This document shows, piece after piece, positions 8,895 to 17,408 of a DNA stretch of 64,000 nucleotides. Source of the stretch: Pseudomonas chlororaphis subsp. piscium (lineage in GTDB: Bacteria > Pseudomonadota > Gammaproteobacteria > Pseudomonadales > Pseudomonadaceae); assembly GCF_003850345.1 (NCBI RefSeq), contig NZ_CP027707.1:6191001-6255000 (forward strand). Reading direction: 5' to 3'. How positions within the stretch are numbered: position 1 is the stretch's first letter; every line of letters starts with the position of its first letter. Both the position numbers and the translations under genes were made by a program. The notes beneath the pieces are model-generated. The model made no database searches, was not told the DNA's origin, and saw only the letters and a list, made by a program, of their open reading frames with translations.

Positions 8895-8950
8895 ATGACT
8901 TGCGCAATTTTTAACTCAGGATAGATAATATCGCGCAATAGTTATGACAA
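8895..8950. promoter_or_regulatory. overlapping divergent promoters with two copies of T(T/C)GCGCAAT
   Basis: For the plus strand, TTGCGC (8900-8905) and GATAAT (8924-8929), 18 bp apart, would start RNA about 25 bases before the Lrp-type gene. For the minus strand, TTGTCA (complement of 8945-8950) and TATCTA (complement of 8922-8927) are 17 bp apart. The nonamers TTGCGCAAT (8900-8908) and TCGCGCAAT (8931-8939) repeat at a 31-bp interval, about three helical turns, and overlap both promoters. This arrangement fits autoregulation by the adjacent Lrp-family protein. All of it is by eye. Confidence 0.45.
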
Positions 8951-8961
8951 AGGCCTGATCC

Positions 8962-9441
8962 ATGAGCAAACTCGACCGATACGACCTCAGCATTTTGGCG
9001 GAATTGCAGCGCGACGCCCGCATCTCCAATCAGGAACTGGCCGAACGTATCGGCCTGTCGCCTTCGCCGTGCTCGCGTCGAGTCAAGCAACTGGAAGACG
9101 ACGGCTATATTTCCCGCCAGGTCGCCCTGCTGGACCGCAAGATGCTCGGCCTGAGCCTCACCGCCTACGTGCTGATCGGCATGGACCGCCACACCCCCGA
9201 GCGTTTCGAGAACTTCGAGGCGGCGATCCGCAGCCTGCCGCAGGTCCTCGAATGCAGCCTGGTGACCGGGATGGACGCCGACTACCAGCTCAAGGTGGTG
9301 GTGCCGGACATGGACCACTACCAGAAACTGCTGCTGGGCCATCTGACCCGTATCGAAGGCGTGACCAGCGTACGCTCCAGCTTCGTGCTCAACCAGGTAC
9401 TCAACAGCACCGAACTGCCGCTGACTCACCTGCGCAACTGA
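8962..9441 (+). CDS. Lrp/AsnC-family transcriptional regulator
   Basis: A 159-residue protein with the classic family layout. An N-terminal winged helix-turn-helix (DLSILAELQRDARISNQELAERIGLSPS region, residues 7-35, then CSRRVKQLEDDGYI) is followed by a C-terminal RAM/AsnC ligand-binding domain (about residues 65-150). The DNA-binding helix includes SPSPCSRRV, as in Lrp. Such proteins form octamers or other oligomers and sense amino acids. Possible operator repeats lie just upstream. No amino-acid metabolism gene adjoins it, so the regulon cannot be guessed. Confidence 0.93.
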   Translation: MSKLDRYDLSILAELQRDARISNQELAERIGLSPSPCSRRVKQLEDDGYISRQVALLDRKMLGLSLTAYVLIGMDRHTPERFENFEAAIRSLPQVLECSLVTGMDADYQLKVVVPDMDHYQKLLLGHLTRIEGVTSVRSSFVLNQVLNSTELPLTHLRN

Positions 9442-9448
9442 CCTGTAT

Positions 9449-9554
9449 CTGTAGGAGCAAGGGAGACGCCCAGTTCTTGCTCGCGACAGGGGCGTTCGGT
9501 TGCAGCCGATGTGTAGTCAGGAACATTTATCGCGAGCAAGCTTCGCTCCTACAG
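9449..9554. repeat. paired palindromic REP-like element
   Basis: CTGTAGGAGCAAG at 9449-9461 is mirrored by CTTCGCTCCTACAG at 9541-9554. TTGCTCGCGA (9476-9485) is mirrored by TCGCGAGCAA (9530-9539). Two REP units in opposite orientation flank about 45 bp. This is a typical extragenic repeat of the P. fluorescens group. Confidence 0.8.
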
Positions 9555-9664
9555 AAGCCCCCCAACGGTGTGACGACGAAGCGCACCCGGATCAATGCCC
9601 GGCCGCGGCCCCTTGGCGTATACTCGCCCCCGCCTTTTAGCCTTGCCTGCGCTGGAGATGTTCG

Positions 9665-9874
9665 ATGGATCCTGCAGTATTCGAAGAGTGGATGATGACC
9701 GGTCTGGTGACCATCCTGATCATTTTCATGGCCTTCATCGTCTGGGATCTGGCGAAGAAGTCCAAGGCCGGCCGTTTCGGCTCGTTCATCCTGTTCTTCG
9801 TCCTGGGCCTGGGCGTGGCCGCGTTCATCATCAAGAGCGTGGTGATCGGCCTGATCGAATCCGGCGCCTTATAA
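9665..9874 (+). CDS. DUF2788 small membrane protein
   Basis: A 69-residue protein with two predicted membrane helices: roughly residues 11-28 ([18 protein letters not shown]) and 38-65, separated by a short basic loop (KKSKAGRF). Size and pattern match DUF2788, found next to an rsuA-type pseudouridine synthase in pseudomonads. A GGAGATG-like ribosome site lies just before the ATG. The 3' end overlaps the convergent pseudouridine synthase gene by 6 bp. Function is unknown. Confidence 0.85.
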   Translation: MDPAVFEEWMMTGLVTILIIFMAFIVWDLAKKSKAGRFGSFILFFVLGLGVAAFIIKSVVIGLIESGAL

Positions 9875-10510
9875 GCGCGCCGGAACCTCCTTCCACTGGC
9901 CCTGGTCGAGCCCGTCGATCGTCCAGTCACCGATCCTGACCCGCACCAGGCGCAATGTCGGCAAGCCCACGGCAGCGGTCATGCGCCGTACCTGGCGATT
10001 GCGCCCTTCACGAATGATCAATTCCAGCCAGCTGGTGGGCACGCTCTTGCGAAAGCGCACCGGCGGGTTGCGCGGCCACAGCTGCGGCTCCTCCAGCTGC
10101 CGGGCTTCGGCCGGCAGGGTCATGCCGTCATTCAATTCCACGCCATCGCGCAGACGCTGCAACTGCTCGGCCGTGGGCTCGCCTTCCACCTGCACCCAAT
10201 AGGTCTTGGCCAGCTTGTGCTTGGGATCGGCGATACGCGCCTGCAACTGGCCATCGTTGGTCAGCAGCAACAAGCCTTCGCTGTCGCGGTCCAGGCGGCC
10301 GGCCGGGTAGATGCCGGGTATCGCGATGAAGTCCTTGAGGGTCGCCCGCCCTTCGCCGTCGCTGAACTGGGTCAGCACGTCGAAGGGTTTATTGAACAGA
10401 ATCAGCTTCGGCTCGGCCGGTGGCGCTTTGGCAACACGGCGCGGCGCGGCAGAAGACGAAGGACTCTTCACGCCAGGGCGGCGGGAAGCGGGACGCGGAG
10501 GACGAGACAT
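9869..10510 (-). CDS. rluE: rRNA pseudouridine synthase, RsuA/RluE family
   Basis: A 213-residue enzyme. A basic, disordered N-terminal tail of about 30 residues (rich in Arg, Pro and Ser) precedes the catalytic domain. The catalytic Asp is in [18 protein letters not shown], the RsuA-family motif, and the C-terminal motif [16 protein letters not shown] is present. There is no N-terminal S4 domain, which fits RluE (23S rRNA U2457 in E. coli) better than RluB or RsuA. The target base is inferred from the family. Confidence 0.87.
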   Translation of the reverse strand: MSRPPRPASRRPGVKSPSSSAAPRRVAKAPPAEPKLILFNKPFDVLTQFSDGEGRATLKDFIAIPGIYPAGRLDRDSEGLLLLTNDGQLQARIADPKHKLAKTYWVQVEGEPTAEQLQRLRDGVELNDGMTLPAEARQLEEPQLWPRNPPVRFRKSVPTSWLELIIREGRNRQVRRMTAAVGLPTLRLVRVRIGDWTIDGLDQGQWKEVPARL

Positions 10511-10580
10511 GGCGAAAAGAACATCTAACGGTCAGGGCCGACCATGCTAGTGGCCCGACCGTTAAATGACCATCCCGCGA

Positions 10581-12044
10581 TCAGCGGAACGGCGGCTCGT
10601 CGAAGCTGCGCAGCTTGCGCGAGTGCAGCGAATTGAGCTCGGTACGCAGCAGGTCCACCGCAGCAATACCGATCTTCAGGTGCTGGCTGACCGCGCGCTC
10701 ATAAAAGGCGTTGGCCGAACCCGGCAGCTTGATTTCGCTGTGCAACGGCTTGTCCGAGACGCAGAGCAAAGTGCCGTATGGCACCCGCAAACGATAACCC
10801 TGGGCGGCGATGGTGCCGCTTTCCATGTCCACCGCCACGGCGCGGGACAGGTTGATCAGCGGACGCTCCTGGGCCCAGCGCAACTCCCAGTTACGGTCGT
10901 CGTAGGTCAGCACGGTACCGGTGCGCAGGCGTTTTTTCAGATCGTCGCCCTTCTCGCCGGTGACGTTGGCGGCGGCCTGCTGCAAGGCCAACTGCACTTC
11001 GGCCAGAGCCGGAATCGGGATATTCGGCGGCACCACGCGATCGAGAATGCCGTCGCGACGCATGTAGGCGTGGGCCAGCACGTAGTCGCCGATGGTCTGC
11101 GACTGCCGCAGGCCACCGCAGTGGCCGATCATCAGCCAGCAGTGCGGACGCAATACCGCCAGGTGGTCGGTGATGTTCTTGGCATTGGACGGGCCGACGC
11201 CGATGTTCACCAGGGTCACGCCGTGGCCGTCGCTGGCCTGCAGGTGATAAGCCGGCATCTGGTAGCGGTGCCAGACCACCCCGGCGGCGATCGATGAAGC
11301 CTCGCCGTGGTCCATGCCCTTCTCGATGATCACATTGCCCGGCAGGACCATGCGCACGAACCTCGGATCGCTGCGCAGCTGCTCCAGGCCGTGGGTGATG
11401 AACTGGTCGACATAGCGGTGGTAGTTGGTCAGCAGGATCCATGGCTGCACATGGCGCCAGTCGCTGCCGGTGTAGTGCACCAGGCGGCGCAGGGAGAAAT
11501 CCACCCGCGCGGCATCGAACAGCGCCAGGGGCAGCGGATGGGTGTTTTCCCAATCGTACAGCCCGTCAGCGATGCCGTCGGTGGCGGCGGACAGGTCGGT
11601 GCTGGGGAATACCCGCGCCAGCACCGCGGCGGTGACGCCGGAACCGGCCAGTTCATCGCCCTGCTCGACCACGTACGGATACGGGATGTTCTGCTCGCTG
11701 ACGCCCACTTCCACGGTCACGGTGAAGTCGTGCATCAGTGGTATCAGCTGTTCCAGCAGGTACTTACGGAAGGCGGCGGGATGGGTGACCGTGACGCTGT
11801 AGGTGCCCGGCAACTGGACCTTGGCGTAGGCCCGGGTGGTCTGTGGAACTTCGCCCTGACAGAGATAGGTCAGGCGCAATTCCGGGTAACGGAACAGGGC
11901 GCGCTGCTCGGCATCCGGTTCGACGCGATCCTTGAGGTAACGCTTGAGCGCCTGGCTCAGCGACGTGGTGGCCCGCTCATGCAAAGCGGCAAGCCGGTCC
12001 ACGGCTTGCTCGGCGGTTTGAACAACAATAAAAGCTTCGGTCAC
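10581..12044 (-). CDS. amn: AMP nucleosidase
   Basis: A 487-residue enzyme that cleaves AMP to adenine and ribose-5-phosphate and so regulates adenylate pools. The N-terminal AMP nucleosidase domain (about residues 1-180) precedes the nucleoside-phosphorylase-like catalytic domain, where IGVGPSNAKNITDHLAVLRP and GHCGGLRQSQ are recognisable. The start is uncertain. I chose the GTG at 12044 (MTEAFIVVQT), which has AGGA about 9 bases upstream; an ATG three codons earlier (12053) would overlap that site. The gene stands alone between short repeats. Confidence 0.92.
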   Translation of the reverse strand: MTEAFIVVQTAEQAVDRLAALHERATTSLSQALKRYLKDRVEPDAEQRALFRYPELRLTYLCQGEVPQTTRAYAKVQLPGTYSVTVTHPAAFRKYLLEQLIPLMHDFTVTVEVGVSEQNIPYPYVVEQGDELAGSGVTAAVLARVFPSTDLSAATDGIADGLYDWENTHPLPLALFDAARVDFSLRRLVHYTGSDWRHVQPWILLTNYHRYVDQFITHGLEQLRSDPRFVRMVLPGNVIIEKGMDHGEASSIAAGVVWHRYQMPAYHLQASDGHGVTLVNIGVGPSNAKNITDHLAVLRPHCWLMIGHCGGLRQSQTIGDYVLAHAYMRRDGILDRVVPPNIPIPALAEVQLALQQAAANVTGEKGDDLKKRLRTGTVLTYDDRNWELRWAQERPLINLSRAVAVDMESGTIAAQGYRLRVPYGTLLCVSDKPLHSEIKLPGSANAFYERAVSQHLKIGIAAVDLLRTELNSLHSRKLRSFDEPPFR

Positions 12045-12130
12045 GATAAGCATCCTGTGTTCTGATCTTGCAGGCCTTCATCTTGCCTGCAACGCCGTCT
12101 CACGGGAACAGTGGAATGGCCCGGGCCGTC

Positions 12131-12167
12131 AGGTTCTTGCTCGCGATCCTCATCACGAACAAGAACC
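12131..12167. repeat. REP-like inverted repeat
   Basis: GGTTCTTG (12132-12139) pairs with CAAGAACC (12160-12167), and the inner TCGCGA/TCACGA halves almost match. It is a degenerate version of the TCGCGAGCAAG repeat family in the gap between amn and the acyl-CoA dehydrogenase gene. Confidence 0.55.
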
Positions 12168-12194
12168 GGGCGCACCCTCTCGCCTGAAGATTGA

Positions 12195-13844
12195 TCAGAA
12201 GCCTGTCGGGGTCGAGCGCGCGACTATCGCCTCCACATCCAGGCCCCGCGGCAAGGTGCCGTAGACCCGTCCCGCCGAGCCCAGGCGACTGGCGATAAAG
12301 GCATCGCTGACCGCCGCGTTGCCAGCCTCCAGCAGCAGCTTGGCCTGCAGGCCCAGGGCGATGTCTTCGGTCAACTGGCGGGCGCGGTACTGAATGTCGT
12401 CAGTGTCGCGGAAGGCGCCTTTCAGATTGACGATATGGGCGGCCAGGCGCTTGTCGCCATGACCGTCGCCCAGCTCGGCGAACAAGGCATCGAGCACGCC
12501 CGGCTCCTTGGACAAGGCGCGCAGCACGTCCAGGCACTGCACGTTGCCGGAGCCTTCCCAGGTCGAGTTGACCGGTGCTTCGCGGTACAGCCGCGGCAGG
12601 ATGCTCTCCTCGACATAACCCGCACCGCCCATGCACTCGGCGGCCTCGTTGATCATTGCCGGGGCCCGCTTGCAGATCCAGTATTTGCCCACCGCCGTCA
12701 CCAGTCGCGAGAACATTGCTTCTTGCGGATCATCCAGGTTGTCCAGCGCGCGACCCATGCGCAGGCTCAAGGCCAGAGCCGCCTCGCTTTCCAGCGCCAG
12801 GTCGGCCAGTACGTTCTGCATCAAGGGTTGCTCGCTGAGCACCCGACCGCCCACCAGCCGATGGGCACAGTGATGGCTGGCCTGGGTCAGGGCCTGGCGC
12901 ATCAGCGAGCTGGAGCCGACCATGCAATCGAAGCGGGTCATGGCCACCATCTCGATGATGGTCGGCACACCGCGCCCTTCTTCACCAATCATCCACGCCA
13001 GAGCGCCACGGAACTCCACTTCGCTGGAGGCATTAGAGCAGTTGCCGAGCTTGTTTTTCAGACGCTGGATATAGAACTGGTTGCGGCTGTCGTCCGGGCG
13101 ATGGCGAGGCAACAGGAAGCAGGTCAGGCCTTTTTCGGTCTGAGCCAGGGTCAGGAAGGCGTCGCACATCGGCGCCGAACAGAACCATTTGTGGCCCACC
13201 AGTTCATAGGCCTGCCCCGGCCCCGTAGCGCCCACCGGATACGCCTTGGTGGTGTTGGCGCGCACATCGGTACCGCCCTGTTTCTCGGTCATCGCCATGC
13301 CGATGGTGACGCCGGCCTTGTGGGCCATGCCGACATTGCGCGGGTCATATTCGGTGGCGAGGACTTTCGGCAGCCATTGCTCGGCGAGATCCGGCTGCAG
13401 CTTCAGCGCCGGCACACAGGCGAAGGTCATGGTCAGCGGGCAACCGCTACCGGCTTCGGCCTGGCTATGCAGATAGGACATGGCCGCGCGGGCGACATGC
13501 GCCCCTGCCTGCGGATGAGTCCAGGGCAAGGACGTCAGGCCGTGCTCGATAGCGGTACGCATCAGCTCATGATACGCCGGGTGAAACTCCACCAGGTCGA
13601 GGCGATGCCCGTAACGATCATGGCTGGTGAACACCGGCTTGTTCTGGTTGGCCAGGAACCCCGCCTCCATCAACGGCCCACCGGCCAGGGCACCGTAGGC
13701 GTCGATCCGCGATTCGGCCCAGCCGGCGCCGAAACGCCGTGCCCACTCCTGCAACGGCAGATCGATTCGATAGAGGTTGGTACCGTCCAGGGAGGGTGGC
13801 TGGTTGGTGACTTCGTGGGTCTCGGCGAACTGGTGCAGGTTCAT
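12195..13844 (-). CDS. AidB-like acyl-CoA dehydrogenase
   Basis: A 549-residue flavoprotein. The length and the N-terminal extension before the acyl-CoA dehydrogenase core match the AidB subgroup rather than ordinary ~390-residue enzymes. Typical motifs are MTEKQGGTDVRANTT (flavin/substrate loop), ECMGGAGYVEESILPRLYRE and WEGSGNVQCLDVLRAL near residue 430. The ATG at 13844 has AAGGAG well placed; the upstream extension of the frame lacks a site. E. coli AidB binds DNA and is tied to alkylation response, but isovaleryl-CoA dehydrogenase activity has also been reported. The role here is open. Confidence 0.9.
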   Translation of the reverse strand: MNLHQFAETHEVTNQPPSLDGTNLYRIDLPLQEWARRFGAGWAESRIDAYGALAGGPLMEAGFLANQNKPVFTSHDRYGHRLDLVEFHPAYHELMRTAIEHGLTSLPWTHPQAGAHVARAAMSYLHSQAEAGSGCPLTMTFACVPALKLQPDLAEQWLPKVLATEYDPRNVGMAHKAGVTIGMAMTEKQGGTDVRANTTKAYPVGATGPGQAYELVGHKWFCSAPMCDAFLTLAQTEKGLTCFLLPRHRPDDSRNQFYIQRLKNKLGNCSNASSEVEFRGALAWMIGEEGRGVPTIIEMVAMTRFDCMVGSSSLMRQALTQASHHCAHRLVGGRVLSEQPLMQNVLADLALESEAALALSLRMGRALDNLDDPQEAMFSRLVTAVGKYWICKRAPAMINEAAECMGGAGYVEESILPRLYREAPVNSTWEGSGNVQCLDVLRALSKEPGVLDALFAELGDGHGDKRLAAHIVNLKGAFRDTDDIQYRARQLTEDIALGLQAKLLLEAGNAAVSDAFIASRLGSAGRVYGTLPRGLDVEAIVARSTPTGF

Positions 13845-13919
13845 GTCGGGGCTCCTTGAGGGGTGTGCCAGAACCTCAGTTAAGCACCCCCTCCCCGACG
13901 AACAAAGTGGCATACCCGC

Positions 13920-16301
13920 CTAAATGCCGGCGCTTTCGCCCTGTTCCGGAGCCAGCACCCGACGCGCCAGAACGCTTTGCAGCTCTTCGAATTTCACCGG
14001 CCAGGAGAGGTAATCGAGCAGGCAGCGCTCAGCATCCAGACCATGCGTCGAGGCCGATACCAGTAGCACCGGCAACCCGGCACAACCCGGCATGCCATGC
14101 ACCTGGTCGCACAGTTTGAGCGCCTCGGCCTGCTCGATCTGGCAATCGAGCAATACCGCGTCCACCGACTCTCGGCGCAACAACGCCAGCGCGGTGCGAG
14201 CGTTCTCGGCCGTGCGCACCTGATACCCCAGCTTGAGCAGCATGCCGCGGATCACCAGTTGATTGATGCTGTTGTCGTCCACCAGCAGCACGCTGCAATC
14301 CTGTGGCATGCGTCGGGTGGAGCGGACACGCAGGGCCGGCTGGGGAGCCATCGGCTGCTCGCCGTCCAGATCGAAGGTTACTTCCAGGCGGAAGCAGCTG
14401 CCGCGCCCCGACTCCGATTCGTGGGTCAGATGGCCACCCAACAGATCCACCAGCTGCCGACAGATCGCCAGCCCCACGCCCAGCCCGCCGTATTCCCGGG
14501 TCATCGAACCATCGAGCTGGAAGAAACGCTGATACAACGAAGCCTCATCGAGATTGACGAAACCGATGCCGGTGTCGATCACCGCGAAGGTCATCGCCAT
14601 CCGTCCCGGCGCCACCGGTTTGCCGGTCACGCGCAGGACCAGGCCGCCCACCCGGGTGAACTTGATGGCATTGTCCAGCAGGCACTCCAGGCACTGGCTC
14701 AACTTGCCGCGATCGCCCAACAGCCGATCGGGCAGCCCGGCGGCCAGGTCGACATCGAAGCCCAGCCCCTTGGCCGAGGCGTTGGCGGAAAACTGGCCCA
14801 GCAAGGCATCGAGCAGCGAACGCAGGCTGAAGGTCTCGCGTTGGGCGCTGAGCTTGCCGGCCTGCAGCTCGGTCAGGGTCAGGATGCCGTTGACCATGCG
14901 CATCATGTCCCGGGCCGAACCGGCGGCGGTCTGCTGGTATTGCTCCAGTTCCGGGTCGAGATCGACGGTCTGCATCAGCTCCAGGGAACCGATCACACCA
15001 TTCATTGGCGTGCGCAGTTCATGGGTCAGGGTGGCGAGGAATTCATCCTTGAGCCGGTTGCTGTGGGCCAACTGCTGGTTGAGTACTTCGAGCTTCTGCC
15101 CGGCATCGAACAGGGTCTGGGCCTGCTGCTCGCGCATCGAGTTGATGCGGTCGGCCAGGGCTAGCGATAACAGCGCCACTTCGATGGCCGAACCGATCTG
15201 GCTGGAATACATGGTCAGGAACATATTCGGCAGATAGCCCAGCACCATCAGGGTATTGACGATCCCGCCCACCAGGAACGCCGACCAGGCGATGATGAAG
15301 TAACGCGCCACCCGCATGCCGCGGCACCAGGCGACGATGCCGGAGACGAAGATCACCACGGTAAAGATCAGCGCCAGGGCCGTGGCCAGGCGCAACGCCA
15401 GGGCGTAGCTGGTCATCAGCGACAGGGCCACCACCACGGCGCTGCACAGGATCAGCACCAGCAGCAGGCGATCGACCCAGCGGCTGTGGCGGGCGGTCTG
15501 CAGGAAACTGCGGGCGAACTGGCTGCCGAACAAGGCCGCCGCACCAATGAAAAATGGAGTCGCCGCGTTGGCCCACCAGGGATTGTCCGGCCAGAAGTAC
15601 TCCACCGCGGCGCCGTTCACCGACAGCTGGTACAGCCCGAACGAGGCGATGTAGAGGATGTAATAGAGGTAACTGGTGTCGCGCACGCTCAGGTAAATGA
15701 ACAGGTTGTAGACCAGCATCCCCAGCAGCACGCCGTAGATCAGGCCGAGCACATACAGGCGCACCGGCTGTGCTTCCAGATACGCCGTGCTGGACCAGAG
15801 CGTCACCGGCGCCTGGACCGAGCCCTGGCTCTGCAGGCGCAGGAACAGGGTCTTTTGCTCGTAGGGCGCGAAGCTCAGGTCGAACAGGTAATTGTTCTGG
15901 CGGATCTGCCGGCTGTCGAACGGCAAGGCATCGCCGGTGCGCTGGGCCAGACGGTAGCCACCGGCCTCATCGGGCAGATACAGCTCCAGATGATCGAGCG
16001 GCGGATAAGCCAGTTCCAGCAGCCAGGTGTGTCGTATGGAGGGGTTGGCGGGACGGTAGCTGAGGTTGATTTTCAGCCAGAATGCCGAGCGGGAGTAACC
16101 GGCGTTGAGGGTGGGCTTGTCATGGGCTTTGAAACTGCCGGCCATGGCCGGTGAACTGACATCCGCGATCGTTGCCTGACCACTCGCGTCTTCAAACACC
16201 TGCATCACCCGACCCAAGGGCAGGCTTTGGGTGAACTCGTCGAACTCGACCGCGCCAGCCAGCATCGGCAAGCTCAACAGCAACATCAGCAAATAGCGCA
16301 T
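13920..16301 (-). CDS. ladS: hybrid sensor histidine kinase LadS
   Basis: A 793-residue hybrid kinase with the LadS layout: signal peptide (1-17), 7TMR-DISM extracellular domain (about 20-170), seven membrane helices (about 180-390), HisKA with phospho-acceptor His427 in LTHELRTPMNG, HATPase with GLGVGLAI, and a C-terminal receiver with VLLVDDNSIN and phospho-acceptor Asp719. In P. aeruginosa LadS feeds the GacS/GacA-Rsm pathway and responds to calcium; this transfer of role is by homology. The usual receiver lysine (K of the KP motif) is Trp767 here (LSWPVKFEEL). The start at 16301 was chosen from the signal peptide. It is divergent from thiD. Confidence 0.92.
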   Translation of the reverse strand: MRYLLMLLLSLPMLAGAVEFDEFTQSLPLGRVMQVFEDASGQATIADVSSPAMAGSFKAHDKPTLNAGYSRSAFWLKINLSYRPANPSIRHTWLLELAYPPLDHLELYLPDEAGGYRLAQRTGDALPFDSRQIRQNNYLFDLSFAPYEQKTLFLRLQSQGSVQAPVTLWSSTAYLEAQPVRLYVLGLIYGVLLGMLVYNLFIYLSVRDTSYLYYILYIASFGLYQLSVNGAAVEYFWPDNPWWANAATPFFIGAAALFGSQFARSFLQTARHSRWVDRLLLVLILCSAVVVALSLMTSYALALRLATALALIFTVVIFVSGIVAWCRGMRVARYFIIAWSAFLVGGIVNTLMVLGYLPNMFLTMYSSQIGSAIEVALLSLALADRINSMREQQAQTLFDAGQKLEVLNQQLAHSNRLKDEFLATLTHELRTPMNGVIGSLELMQTVDLDPELEQYQQTAAGSARDMMRMVNGILTLTELQAGKLSAQRETFSLRSLLDALLGQFSANASAKGLGFDVDLAAGLPDRLLGDRGKLSQCLECLLDNAIKFTRVGGLVLRVTGKPVAPGRMAMTFAVIDTGIGFVNLDEASLYQRFFQLDGSMTREYGGLGVGLAICRQLVDLLGGHLTHESESGRGSCFRLEVTFDLDGEQPMAPQPALRVRSTRRMPQDCSVLLVDDNSINQLVIRGMLLKLGYQVRTAENARTALALLRRESVDAVLLDCQIEQAEALKLCDQVHGMPGCAGLPVLLVSASTHGLDAERCLLDYLSWPVKFEELQSVLARRVLAPEQGESAGI

Positions 16302-16452
16302 AAAGCCCCAGCGTGGCCTGTCCGGTGGTGTCAGGAAGCCCCCCATTTCCCTTTGAGTAGACGTGAAACCGGCATGACCTGTTATTGGTTTGGATCCACT
16401 CTAGCATAGCCGTTGGCGGCCAAAGAACACCATGAAAAGTTTTAGTTTAAAG

Positions 16453-16494
16453 GCTCTAGAACGGGCGTTTCAGCGCTATCTATTGATCTAGAGC
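16453..16494. repeat. inverted repeat GCTCTAGA between ladS and thiD
   Basis: GCTCTAGA at 16453-16460 and TCTAGAGC at 16487-16494 form 8-bp arms with a 26-bp spacer in the divergent ladS/thiD control region. It could be an operator. No TPP riboswitch core is seen before thiD. Confidence 0.35.
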
Positions 16495-16593
16495 TGTTGC
16501 CTCGGTCAACTTGCCGGCAAGGTGGAAAAACCAGCCCCGGCCAACGCGCGAGGAGCCGTGCAAAAAAGACGTTTGGTGGTAAGCTCGCGCACC

Positions 16594-17391
16594 ATGAATA
16601 TCTACAGCTCTCGCCCCGTTGTCCTCTGTCTCTCCGGCCACGACCCCAGTGGTGGCGCCGGCCTGCAGGCAGATATCGAAGCCCTGCTCGCCCAGGGTTG
16701 CCATGCAGCTCCCGCTGTGACCGCGCTGACCGTGCAGGATACGGTCAACGTCAGCGACTTCCGTGTGCTGGATCGCGAGTGGGTGCTGGCCCAGGCCAAC
16801 GCCGTGCTCAACGACTCCAGGGTCGCCGCGGTCAAGCTGGGCATGCTCGGCTCGCTGGAAATGGTCGACACCGTGGTCGAGCTGTTGCAGGCACACCCAC
16901 ACCTGCCGATGGTCTGCGACCCGGTATTGCGCGCCGGCGGCGGTGGACGCCTGGGCAAGGACGAGGTCGGTTACGCCATGCGTGAGCGCCTGCTGCCACT
17001 GGCGACCATCGCCACCCCGAACCTTCCTGAGGCACGGATCCTCGCCGAATTGCCCGAAGGCAGCGCGGACCAGTGCGCGGAAAAACTCCTGCCGTTCGTC
17101 AAGCACCTGCTGATCACCGGCGGCCATGGCGACGAGCACGAAGTGCATAATCGCCTGTACAACCGCGACGGCAGCCGTCACACCTACACCTGCCAGCGGC
17201 TGCCGGGCAGCTATCACGGTTCCGGCTGCACCCTGGCCAGCGCCCTGGCCGGACGCCTGGCCCAGGGCGAAAGCCTGGCCAGCGCCGTGAAGTCGGCCCT
17301 CGATTACACCTGGCGCACCCTGCGCGACGCCGAGCAACTGGGCCAAGGCCAGTTCGTACCGCGCCGCCTGCCGCTGGACTTCTGCTCGTAA
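16594..17391 (+). CDS. thiD: hydroxymethylpyrimidine/phosphomethylpyrimidine kinase
   Basis: A 265-residue ribokinase-like enzyme that phosphorylates HMP and HMP-P in thiamine synthesis. Family motifs include [18 protein letters not shown] at the N-terminus, [12 protein letters not shown] in the middle and [12 protein letters not shown] with the catalytic-site region near residue 210. The ATG at 16594 begins the conserved region; the frame runs further upstream without a convincing start. It is followed 17 bp later by thiE and then hemL, a likely operon. Confidence 0.95.
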   Translation: MNIYSSRPVVLCLSGHDPSGGAGLQADIEALLAQGCHAAPAVTALTVQDTVNVSDFRVLDREWVLAQANAVLNDSRVAAVKLGMLGSLEMVDTVVELLQAHPHLPMVCDPVLRAGGGGRLGKDEVGYAMRERLLPLATIATPNLPEARILAELPEGSADQCAEKLLPFVKHLLITGGHGDEHEVHNRLYNRDGSRHTYTCQRLPGSYHGSGCTLASALAGRLAQGESLASAVKSALDYTWRTLRDAEQLGQGQFVPRRLPLDFCS

Positions 17392-17408
17392 GCCATGAGG
17401 CTCGCTCG

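Larger units (their letters stand above)
8520..8961. other. 442-bp gap with divergent control region and a possible minus-strand RNA
   Basis: I see no convincing protein gene here. The right end (8895-8950) carries two overlapping promoter-like sequences, one for each strand. The left end has a strong intrinsic terminator whose U-tract faces the minus strand. A 62-codon minus-strand frame in between starts with TTG, has no ribosome site and matches nothing I know. Confidence 0.6.

Noticed and set aside
8719..8907. 62-codon minus-strand frame in the gap before the Lrp-type gene
   Set aside because: It starts with TTG, has no ribosome site, begins almost at the predicted RNA start and its translation shows no domain-like pattern. 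Non-coding RNA is the better explanation.
16495..16593. TPP riboswitch before thiD
   Set aside because: I looked for the CTGAGA and the ACC-TGATC-type core of the THI element and found neither.
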